Below the pieces are notes generated by a model that saw only the letters and a program-made list of their open reading frames with translations, was not told where the DNA came from and did not search any database. DNA of 64,000 nucleotides from an uncultured Methanobrevibacter sp. (GTDB taxonomy: Archaea; Methanobacteriota; Methanobacteria; Methanobacteriales; Methanobacteriaceae), in assembly GCF_934746965.1 (NCBI RefSeq), contig NZ_CAKVFS010000006.1, forward strand, positions 1 through 64,000. The letters are read 5' to 3'. Shown one piece after another: positions 1-7,905 of the stretch (position 1 is the stretch's first letter; each line of letters starts with the position of its first letter). The position numbers and the translations under genes are program-made.

Positions 1-80
1 GATCCCAGTAGTGAAGTCCTTTTGTGTTTTGTTTGTGTACTATGGTATTTCTATGGGAATTTCATTTCGCTGCAAGCCTA
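1..80 (+). rRNA. rrf: 5S ribosomal RNA, 3' part (5' end lies before the window)
   Basis: The first 80 bases read as the second half of a 5S rRNA. The GATCCCAGTAGTGAAGTCC stretch matches the 5S loop region usually written as GAUCCCG-AGUUAAG-CC. GTGTACTATGGT followed by CTATGGGAA matches the conserved helix IV/V region. The final CTGCAAGCC would be the 3' strand of helix I and would pair with a GGCTTGCAG 5' end outside the window. An AT-rich, T-rich tract follows at once. The rRNA operon therefore enters from the left. The exact 3' end is estimated. Confidence 0.85.
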
Positions 81-194
81 TTATATTATAATTTACTTAT
101 TTTAATTATTTTAGTTATTTCTTAATTTTTCATGTGTTTATTTGATGAATTAAGAAATAGTTAAATATTATTTAAAACATAATTAATATTGCTG

Positions 195-360
195 TATCAT
201 TTTATGACTGATGCCTTCGGTCCTTCTATGAGGAAAGTTGATACTGTCTATGATTAGAAGAAACCCAGCATTAGATAGGCTGCCCGTTTCGAGGGTTACT
301 CGAGGAGGGAAGGGTATTCTACCGATGATTCAAGAGAGTTAGTATACGGGCAACAAAATT
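195..360 (+). ncRNA. candidate structured RNA downstream of 5S rRNA, identity unknown
   Basis: An island clearly richer in G and C than its flanks, with no reading frame. Stems seen by eye are TGATGC 209-214 with GCATTA 268-273, TCCT 221-224 with AGGA 231-234, TGCCCGT 281-287 with ACGGGCA 346-352, CGAG 290-293 with CTCG 299-302, and GGTA 313-316 with TACC 320-323. A TATA-like ATTTAAAA lies at 170-177, about 25 bases before the proposed start, and a T-run follows at 370-375. GAGGAAAG at 230-237 resembles the CR-I motif of RNase P RNA, but the matching 3' motif was not found. The ends are estimates. Confidence 0.4.
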
Positions 361-449
361 TTACAACGATTTTTGGAGTTTATTAAGATTTAATATTTAT
401 TTTCCTTTGTTTTAGATTAATCTTAATCATCAAATACATTAATTAATTA

Positions 450-722
450 TAGATGAAAGAAAATTCCTTTATGATGAATTAAAAAAGATTCTTTTTTTAA
501 TGAAACTATTGATTTGTTTGTTTTTGAAGAGAATAGTTCAAAATTAGTCCCTTCAGATGAAGTATTTATTGGTGCAGTTGAAGAATCTGATATTTACATA
601 GGATTGATAGGTCAACATTATGGTAATATCTATAAAGATGATGTTTCAGCAACTGAATAGGAATATAATGCATATATTTCAAAAAAACATGATGATTATT
701 TCTTTGTTGATATTTTTAAGTT
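450..722 (+). pseudogene. decayed DUF4062-like gene fragment
   Basis: Joining two frames gives a recognisable protein. IDERKFLYDELKK is read up to about 490. The next frame continues through SFFNETIDLFVFEE, then VPSDEVFIGAVEESDIYIGL, then IGQHYG and SATE. TAG 658-660 interrupts it, and EYNAYISKKHDDYFF follows in the same frame. The 'SDIYIGLIGQHYG ... SATE.EYNA' pattern fits the DUF4062 family, often an N-terminal module of conflict or signalling proteins. No start codon with a ribosome site is visible, and there is one frameshift (about 487-495) plus one stop. It is a dead remnant, probably of a longer protein whose rest is lost. The family call rests on motif memory. Confidence 0.6.
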
Positions 723-846
723 TTTTTTAACTATTCTGAACCAATTCTTTCATGTTTTTTCATATTGTCGCACTTTGGAAAATTTATTAAATTATAAGAT
801 TCAAAAATATTATTATTTAATTACAAAAGAATAGGGAGGAATTATT

Positions 847-1044
847 TTGTCTGAAGGAAATGAATTGGATTCAACTTGCGGTATTTCTGATGAAGAGCTA
901 ACTGAAAGATTTAAAGAATCTATTAGAATTGATCAAGAGATTTGTAAAGTTAAAGGACTTCCTATTGCAGGCTATGATGATGAAAATAAATGTGCATATC
1001 TAGAATATCCTGATGGAAGGAGAGTTTATGTCGAAGAAGAATAA
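847..1044 (+). CDS. antitoxin-like small protein paired with a Zeta-like kinase
   Basis: A 65-residue acidic protein. It starts at TTG 847, six bases after a good ribosome site (GGGAGGA, 834-840). The C-terminal half has the pattern KGLPIAGYDDENKCAYLEYPDG, broken here as KGLPIAGYDD and AYLEYPDGRR, which I associate with small proteins encoded just before Zeta-type P-loop kinases. It overlaps the next gene by 17 bases, the usual antitoxin-toxin layout. The likely role is neutralising the downstream kinase, but that partner is now frameshifted, so the protein may be orphaned. No DNA-binding motif is evident. The function is inferred from context. Confidence 0.65.
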   Translation: MSEGNELDSTCGISDEELTERFKESIRIDQEICKVKGLPIAGYDDENKCAYLEYPDGRRVYVEEE

Positions 1045-1605
1045 GCTTCCTGAAATCATCATTTTTGCAGGTCCAAACGGCAGTGGGAAAACTACTATAA
1101 CTCGTATGGCCAGAATTATTGGTGTTTACATTAATGCTGACGATATTAAAAGGTCAAGTTTATGCAGTGATTTGGAAGCTGCTGTGAAGGCTGAAGAGCT
1201 TAGGGAAGAAATGATTGAAAATGGTGAAGATTTCACATTTGAAACAGTGCTCTCTACTGATAGGAATCTTAAATTGCTTAAAAAAGCTAAAGAAAATGGA
1301 TATTTTTTAAGATGCATATATGTTTTAACATCAGATTATAAAATTAATATTGCTCGGTAAGCATGAGGGAATCTATGGGTGGTCATGGTGTTCCCAAAGA
1401 AAAAATCAAATCAAGATATTACAAGGCATTGGATTTGATTCCAGAATTAGTTAAAATTTGTGATATTGTCCATATTTATGACAATACTAATGTTCCATTT
1501 AGAATTTTCAAGAAAAGAAAGGACATATATTTCCATTGGGGAAACAAATATTGGAGTTATTACGATATTGAAAAACTCACTGGAATTAGTGAATATAGTA
1601 ATTAA
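1028..1605 (+). pseudogene. Zeta-toxin-like P-loop kinase, frameshifted
   Basis: The 5' part encodes a P-loop kinase with Walker A AGPNGSGKTT near residue 14 and FTFETVLST, typical of Zeta/AAA_33 small-molecule kinases. The Zeta toxins studied phosphorylate UDP-N-acetyl sugars, and the substrate here is unknown. After NIAR the frame ends at TAA 1359-1361. Shifting one base continues the family sequence as VSMRESMGGHGVPKEKIKSR through to residue SN at 1605. One lost base near 1358 explains this. ATG 1028 is chosen because GGAAGGAGAG lies just before it; ATG 1013 would place this site inside the gene. It overlaps the antitoxin-like gene. Sequencing error cannot be excluded from one read of the sequence. 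Confidence 0.7.
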
Positions 1606-1828
1606 ATGCAGTAAATATTTTGTATAGTAGATAATGGCAACAGATTTTATATAATTTTATTTTATTAATTAAATTTTTTTAAGACTTTTTAACTTTTTTT
1701 GCTGTCCTTTTTGTGTTTTTTCCACATGGTCACAGTTTCAAAGGTTTTAATTTTGATAAAATCATTTTAATTTATGTATTTCTTTATTGGTTATGAGTTA
1801 ATTAATAAATATTTTTTTTAATTGCACT

Positions 1829-3481
1829 TTATTTTTCTTTTAACATAAATTGGATTACTAGATAGATTCCTAAAGCTGCGCTGAATACAAAGCCTATTAA
1901 TCCCAATATTGAAACATCAAATATTTTAGGCCCTTTGTCTGACATAATAGCTAAGGATGATCCTATAATTAATGCAGATAATATAAGTGAAATTGATAGC
2001 TGGTTCATGATTTCGCTGATTGATTCATGTTTAAGTTTTACACTTAAATTACCTTCTTCAAGCTTTAAAAGCATGTTATTTATGGTCATCGGTAAATCTT
2101 TAGCTAAGTGTTCCATTTGTAGCATATAATTAGAACTTACTTTTGCTAATCTGTTTGGACTGTATTTTTGGATTATTATTTTTTTAGATAATTTTTTTAG
2201 TTCAGTTACAGCATTAAAGTTTGGGTCTAGTTTCATTCCTGTGTCTTCAATCAATGTCATTCCACGTCCAATCATTACAAATTCTTTTGGTAATTGAATG
2301 TTATGTTTGATCATTATTTGTAAAAGTTGTTGTATTCCACCATGCATGTCTTTTAAATCAGCACCATAATATTTGTTCATTATGTCATTTACATCGGCTT
2401 TTAATTCAGGAGTGTTTTGTGCAGGTGTTAATATGTCCATGTAAATTAGCTGGTTGATAATATTGTCTACATTTCTGCTTAATAGCAATAATATTAACTC
2501 TGCAAGTTCTTCTCTAAAATCATCATCTAAAATCCCCATCATTCCTTCATCAATGTAACATAAAACATCATTGTCTATTATCATCATGTTTCCAGGATGA
2601 GGATCTGCATGGAAAAATCCATCAATCATAATTTGTTTAAAATAGGATTTTACTCCTCGTTTAGCAATTAATTTTTTATTATATTGTGGGCATTCATGAT
2701 TCATTATTGTAGCTACTTCTTTTCCTTTTATAAGTTCCATTGTGATGATTTTCTGAGTACAATATTCTGGATATGGTTTAGGTATATGGATGTAATGAAT
2801 TCCTTTAAAATTATGTGCTAAATTTTTCATATTGATTAATTCTTCAGTATAATCAATTTCTTTAAATATTGAACGTTCAAATTCATTTAAAATCCCTGGA
2901 ATATTATAAATTTTAGTTTGATGTATGTATTTTCCTATTTTTTCAGATAAAAATTTCATAATTTTTAAATCAGATTCAATAGTTTCACGAACACCTGGTT
3001 TTTGAACTTTAATAGCTACTTCTTCATTGTTTTCAAGTAATACTCCTTTATGAACTTGTCCAATTGAAGCAGAACCTAATGGATTTTCATCAATTTCTTT
3101 ATAAATTTCAGTTATTGGTTTTTTGAGTTCTTTTTCAATAACTTTTTTTATTTCGCTAAATGGTGTGGTGGGAGTATTATCTCTTAAAGATTCTAACTCC
3201 TTTGCTATATCTATCCCAATTAAATCTGGTCTTGTACTTAACATTTGACCTAATTTAATATAAGTAGGACCTAATTCTTCTAACACATTTTTTATTCTTT
3301 TAGGGATAGATTCATCTGGTAATTCATTATATTTTCCTCTTTTAGTATCTTTTAAAAAAGGAAAGTTCTTAAAAGAAGTGTTTTCTTCAATAAGATAACC
3401 AAAATCATTTTTTTTAAGAACTTTATATATTTCTTCTATTCTTTTTATAGAATCATTTTTTGTGTTAGAAATTATTTTCAT
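1829..3481 (-). CDS. UbiB/ABC1/ADCK-family atypical kinase
   Basis: A 550-residue protein of the UbiB (ABC1/ADCK) family of atypical kinases or ATPases. Visible signatures are the KxGQ motif (IKLGQMLSTRPDLIG, about residue 75), the alanine-rich nucleotide loop with catalytic lysine (GSASIGQVHKG ... VAIKVQKPG, about 135-165), and HADPHPGNMM (about 295). Two hydrophobic segments at the C-terminus fit a membrane anchor. The metal-binding DFG-type motif reads DEGMMG here, with Glu in place of the usual Phe. Methanogens make no ubiquinone, so a role in isoprenoid-lipid or membrane homeostasis is inference. It ends a minus-strand run; no ribosome site precedes ATG 3481. Confidence 0.85.
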   Translation of the reverse strand: MKIISNTKNDSIKRIEEIYKVLKKNDFGYLIEENTSFKNFPFLKDTKRGKYNELPDESIPKRIKNVLEELGPTYIKLGQMLSTRPDLIGIDIAKELESLRDNTPTTPFSEIKKVIEKELKKPITEIYKEIDENPLGSASIGQVHKGVLLENNEEVAIKVQKPGVRETIESDLKIMKFLSEKIGKYIHQTKIYNIPGILNEFERSIFKEIDYTEELINMKNLAHNFKGIHYIHIPKPYPEYCTQKIITMELIKGKEVATIMNHECPQYNKKLIAKRGVKSYFKQIMIDGFFHADPHPGNMMIIDNDVLCYIDEGMMGILDDDFREELAELILLLLSRNVDNIINQLIYMDILTPAQNTPELKADVNDIMNKYYGADLKDMHGGIQQLLQIMIKHNIQLPKEFVMIGRGMTLIEDTGMKLDPNFNAVTELKKLSKKIIIQKYSPNRLAKVSSNYMLQMEHLAKDLPMTINNMLLKLEEGNLSVKLKHESISEIMNQLSISLILSALIIGSSLAIMSDKGPKIFDVSILGLIGFVFSAALGIYLVIQFMLKEK

Positions 3482-3520
3482 ATTTGTGTAATTGTTAAAA
3501 CTTCTATTTAAATTAATATC

Positions 3521-5446
3521 TTAGAATTTTTCTAAAATTCTTGCATATACCTGTTTTAGATTATCATCGGATTTTTCATAGATTCTTTTTAAGATAAGTT
3601 CAGGAGTACTTTTTGCAAGGAAATTCATTTTCGGAGTTCTATCAACAATTAAATTATAATTTTCATCTAATCCTTTTGCTTCAATACCATCTACTCTTAT
3701 ATCAGTATAATTCATTAATTCACGAGCCATATGTGTTACAATTATTCCATATGAATTTGATTCTTTAATCATATCTATAAATGTTGAAATGATTTTAACA
3801 GCAGCTTCTAATTCTGTTATTCCTTCAAGTTCATCAAGTAATACTAATTTTTCACTGTTTGTTGTAACAATTGGTATAAATACATTTAAAAATGATTCAA
3901 AAGCACCAGCATCAAGTGATCGTTTCTTTGAAAAATGATATATTTCATCAAATAATTTGATTTTTGCTTCTTTAGCACTTACTGGGAGCCCCATTTGAGC
4001 CATTATTGAAATTTGAGTTAATGTTTCAAGAAGTGTTGTTTTACCTCCACTGTTTGCTCCGGTGAGCAATGCTATATTTTCATCATTTGTAAGTTTATAA
4101 TTTATTGTTTGCACATTTTCATTATCTTTTTTAAGAGATAATTCTAAGTGCAATGCGTCTTTTAAGTTTATTTCATCGCAAAATGTAGGGGCATTTAAAT
4201 CATATTCGTATGCAAAACTACCTAATGTAAATTCATAGTCAAATTTAATTACATCTTGAACTTCTTTAATAGCCTGTTCTTTTATAGAATTTAATTCTAT
4301 AGCTGCACTTTTTTTAACATCAAAAATATCGTTTTCTTTTTTGGAAGATTGTTCTAATTTTATTCTTTCGATTTCATTGTCATCAATTTCAATCGGATAC
4401 TTTCGAAGGTATGGATCAAAATCAAATCCTGTTTTTTCTTTGAGAATTTTCTTCCTTTCATTTATAATTTCGTCAAATATTTTATTAATCTTTGGAGGTA
4501 AGTTCTTATTTAATAAGTTTAAAATTTCATTTCCTTCAAGATCAACATTTTGTATAGCATTTTCTAATTCTTCATCCATATCTTTCTTTAAAGAATTTAC
4601 TAATTCGTCAATATCTACTTCTCTTTTATCAATAACATTAAGTTCATCTATAATTGGGATAATTTCTCCAAGAATTGTTTTTTTACCTCTAATTTTTTGA
4701 ATTTCATAAACTCTATTAAATAAATCTTGGTTTTGTGTAAAAAAGTTTATTATCTTTTCAGGAACTATTTCATAGTCATTTTCATCTATGTTTATCATTA
4801 CTAAATTGGGCATTCCTTCAAAATCCAAAATTGCTTGAGAATATACATAGAAAATAAGATCATAGTTTAACAATTCTTCTTGGAGTAATGGGGAATCATT
4901 AGCTGTAATTATTGGATAATATTGGTTTAATCCTAAATCTGTGAGGTAAGAATTATCCTCTTCACGTTCTACTAAAATAACTTTACTACCATCATATTGT
5001 GGTTTTGGTTCTTCAACTTCTTTTAAATTTTTCATCAAACCTCTTAATTTAATTATTGGAAGTTGTGAAACTAGCTTTTTAGCATCCATTACAAAATTTA
5101 TTTGTTTTTCTATTTTTCCCATATCTTTTGAAGGAGAAAGTAATAAGATTCTATTTTTTGAATATGTAGTGTTTGAATAGGCTAATATTTTGTTTATGAT
5201 ATCTTCATAAAGTTCCATAGCTCTATCGCTTTTAATAAATTCATAAGTTGGATTGTTTAATAGTTGATTCATTATTTCAATAGCTTTTCTTTGACTTATT
5301 CCATCAATATTTGCTATTTTTTCAATATCTACATTTTCAACTATTTCTTGAAGATTTTCTTGTCCTCCAACACTATTTAATATTTTTTCAGAGATTTTAT
5401 CTCCAATACCTTTTATGTTTTGCAATGTTAATGTCTCTCCTTGCAT
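3521..5446 (-). CDS. MutS-like ATPase with N-terminal helix-hairpin-helix
   Basis: About 641 residues. The N-terminus has two helix-hairpin-helix-like elements (IKGIGDKISEKIL and IDGISQRKAIEIM, residues 8-60). The C-terminus is a MutS-family ABC ATPase: Walker A TGANSGGKTT near residue 460, Walker B LVLLDELE near 540, and a late ITHMARE-type switch (IVTHMARE). The mismatch-recognition domain I of MutS1 is missing, so this is one of the short archaeal MutS homologues, closer to MutS2 types, and it probably acts on branched or recombining DNA. ATG 5446 is preferred over TTG 5455 because GGGG lies nine bases before it. It precedes ubiB on the same strand with a 39-base gap. Confidence 0.85.
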   Translation of the reverse strand: MQGETLTLQNIKGIGDKISEKILNSVGGQENLQEIVENVDIEKIANIDGISQRKAIEIMNQLLNNPTYEFIKSDRAMELYEDIINKILAYSNTTYSKNRILLLSPSKDMGKIEKQINFVMDAKKLVSQLPIIKLRGLMKNLKEVEEPKPQYDGSKVILVEREEDNSYLTDLGLNQYYPIITANDSPLLQEELLNYDLIFYVYSQAILDFEGMPNLVMINIDENDYEIVPEKIINFFTQNQDLFNRVYEIQKIRGKKTILGEIIPIIDELNVIDKREVDIDELVNSLKKDMDEELENAIQNVDLEGNEILNLLNKNLPPKINKIFDEIINERKKILKEKTGFDFDPYLRKYPIEIDDNEIERIKLEQSSKKENDIFDVKKSAAIELNSIKEQAIKEVQDVIKFDYEFTLGSFAYEYDLNAPTFCDEINLKDALHLELSLKKDNENVQTINYKLTNDENIALLTGANSGGKTTLLETLTQISIMAQMGLPVSAKEAKIKLFDEIYHFSKKRSLDAGAFESFLNVFIPIVTTNSEKLVLLDELEGITELEAAVKIISTFIDMIKESNSYGIIVTHMARELMNYTDIRVDGIEAKGLDENYNLIVDRTPKMNFLAKSTPELILKRIYEKSDDNLKQVYARILEKF

Positions 5447-5529
5447 TTTAACCAAACCCCTTTTTTTTATACATATTTATTTAAATATATATTCAAAATT
5501 TCCAAGAGCATTTGGAAAGTATTTGATTA

Positions 5530-7905
5530 TTATTTGTAAATAGCTTCAGCATATTTTTCTATCATATTCAAATAGTTTTTATCTTTCCAACGTCCATCAA
5601 TAGCAAAATTAACTAAATCTATTGATTTTAAATAATCAATATCATTTAAAAGAGATACATCCTCACTATTGGAAATTATAAGCTCTTCATTGGATAAACT
5701 TTTATGAATTGGATACTTGTTATTTTTATTATCCATTAAAAAAACATTATTTAGATTATTTTTTAGTTTTTTTGTTTCTTTTTTGGTGAATAATCTGTTT
5801 CTAGTTTTCATTAATTCTATTGATCCTTGAACAATAATTTCTAATTTGGAATTGTCTCTACAATTGTCCATTATATTTTTCAAATCTTCTTTTTTTAATT
5901 CTGGAGATAATGTAAGTATTTTGTAATCTTTTAAACTATTTATTGTTTCATTATTGGTTATGTTCATTGAATAAGACCCATATTCACCTGTAAAATCAGG
6001 ATTCATTATTTCAATTTCATAATGCAATTTAGTTAGAATTCCCTTTACTTTATTCAATGCTTTTATTAGATTGTCATGTGCAATGTCAGGCCATTTCCAA
6101 ATTAATTTAAAATCTTTGCCTCTTGACATGTCAATAGCTTTTTGTAAAAAAGTCACCATGTAATTGATGTTATATGTTTCTTTATTTTGGATTATTTCAG
6201 GATTTTCAGGAGGTATTTCTAAATAAACTCTATTAACATTATTTATTCTATTTAAATCATCTAAATTATTTGTATAATAAGATAATGAATATTCATCTGT
6301 TTTTAAATGTTTGTTTTGATTTTTCTTAAGAGACATTTTTATTTTTTCATGGGAATATATAGAATAAACTTTATTTTCTAATTTTTTGAAAAGATCTCTT
6401 CTAATTTTGTTAATTTCACTTAATGGGATGAATAAAGTCCCGTCATAATTAATGTTAATTCCTATGATTTCGTAGGGATATTTATCAACTTTTAATAGTT
6501 GTTTTTTTATAGTTTTAGTGTCAACACTTCTTTTAAGAGGTTTTTCAAATGGGACCTTTCCTTTAACTTCACATTCGATTTCCTTTTTATTTGCAAGAGT
6601 TAATCTGCCTTTTAAATTAGGATATTTGTTTTTAATAGAAAATGTAAGCAATAATTTAGATTTAATGAAACTTTCACCTTTATTTTCAATCTCTTTAACT
6701 TTTGCAGTTAATTGATTTCTTTTAGTGAGGTATACGTTAGATTCATTTAAATTAAAATCATGTTTTTTATTTTGTTTTACTTTTTTAATAATTAGAATTC
6801 TATCTTTTCTATTAATATCTTTAATCTCTTTATTTCTACCTTTTTTATAATGTTTTAGTGTTGTTAAAAGAGGATTTTGTGAAATTTCTAAGCCATAGTC
6901 ATTTTTTCCTTTTATTAATAATAATCCATCACCTTTTTGAGGAATGGTTTTTATATTATCATTTAATTTAATAACTATTTGATTATTTTCGCTATTGTAA
7001 ACTTCCCCTAATTTTAAACCAATATGTCCTGAACGAATGCTTCTTGATGAGGAATAGTTAAATTGTCCATCACATAATCCTCTATTAAATACAAGGTTTA
7101 TTTCTTCACTTTTTGTAGTTTTATTACTTTTTAACTTATTTAGGGCTTTTCTATAATTACTTACTACAATAGCTAAGTATTCTTTGTTTCTCATTCGGCC
7201 TTCTATTTTAATACAACTTATGTTTAATTCGGCAATTTCTTTTAAATAGTTGTATAAGGATAAATCCTGTGGAGATAAATAATAATCTTCACTGTTCAAG
7301 CAAGATATTCTGTATTTTTGGCGACATGGTTGTGCACAGCTTCCACGGTTTCCACTTCTGCCTCCTTTAAAACTACTCATTAAACATTGGCCTGAGTAAG
7401 AATAACATAAGGCACCATGGACAAATATTTCAAGTTCCATACTTGTTTTTAGATTTTTAATTTCATCTTTTCTCATCTCACGAGGCAAAACTATTCTTTT
7501 TATTCCTTTATTTTCAAGATAGTTTAATTTCAATTGATTTTCCGCAGTTATTTGTGTTGATGCATGAACTTTTAAGTTGGGTAAATATTTATTTATTAAT
7601 TCAATTAACCCTAAATCTTGAACTAAAACAGCATCCACACCTATTGAATATAATGTAGATAGATAGTTCATAACATCTGGAAGCTCATCTTCTTTAATTA
7701 GTGTATTTACAGTCACATAAACTTTAACATTATGTAAGTGGGCAGTGTTTACTGCTTCATTTATTTCATTTAAAGTAAAGTTTTTAGCAAATTTTCGTGC
7801 ACCATATTTTTTTCCAGATAAATATATGGAACTAGCTCCAGCATTAATAGCTACTTTTAAATGCTCCATAGAACCTACTGGTGCAAGTAATTCAGGAATT
7901 TTCAT
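5530..7905 (-). CDS. peptidase U32-family protein (RlhA/TrhP-type), second of a tandem pair
   Basis: About 791 residues. It opens with the U32 signature ELLAPVGS and NAGASSIYLSGKKYGAR. Four cysteines (Cys167, 174, 190, 194 in HGALCYSYSGQC and GSCAQPC) match the set that binds an Fe-S cluster in U32 enzymes such as RlhA and TrhP, which hydroxylate rRNA or tRNA. That makes RNA modification more likely than proteolysis. A long C-terminal region of about 400 residues follows. ATG 7905 is chosen because GAGGAT sits six bases upstream, inside the end of the paralogous gene before it (14-base overlap), so the two are translationally coupled. The substrate is unknown. Confidence 0.85.
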   Translation of the reverse strand: MKIPELLAPVGSMEHLKVAINAGASSIYLSGKKYGARKFAKNFTLNEINEAVNTAHLHNVKVYVTVNTLIKEDELPDVMNYLSTLYSIGVDAVLVQDLGLIELINKYLPNLKVHASTQITAENQLKLNYLENKGIKRIVLPREMRKDEIKNLKTSMELEIFVHGALCYSYSGQCLMSSFKGGRSGNRGSCAQPCRQKYRISCLNSEDYYLSPQDLSLYNYLKEIAELNISCIKIEGRMRNKEYLAIVVSNYRKALNKLKSNKTTKSEEINLVFNRGLCDGQFNYSSSRSIRSGHIGLKLGEVYNSENNQIVIKLNDNIKTIPQKGDGLLLIKGKNDYGLEISQNPLLTTLKHYKKGRNKEIKDINRKDRILIIKKVKQNKKHDFNLNESNVYLTKRNQLTAKVKEIENKGESFIKSKLLLTFSIKNKYPNLKGRLTLANKKEIECEVKGKVPFEKPLKRSVDTKTIKKQLLKVDKYPYEIIGININYDGTLFIPLSEINKIRRDLFKKLENKVYSIYSHEKIKMSLKKNQNKHLKTDEYSLSYYTNNLDDLNRINNVNRVYLEIPPENPEIIQNKETYNINYMVTFLQKAIDMSRGKDFKLIWKWPDIAHDNLIKALNKVKGILTKLHYEIEIMNPDFTGEYGSYSMNITNNETINSLKDYKILTLSPELKKEDLKNIMDNCRDNSKLEIIVQGSIELMKTRNRLFTKKETKKLKNNLNNVFLMDNKNNKYPIHKSLSNEELIISNSEDVSLLNDIDYLKSIDLVNFAIDGRWKDKNYLNMIEKYAEAIYK

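Noticed and set aside
195..360. Naming the RNA after 5S as RNase P RNA
   Set aside because: Only the CR-I-like GAGGAAAG is present. The partner 3' motif (AGAA...GGCTTAT type) and the specificity-domain motifs were not found, and the island is shorter than archaeal RNase P RNAs.
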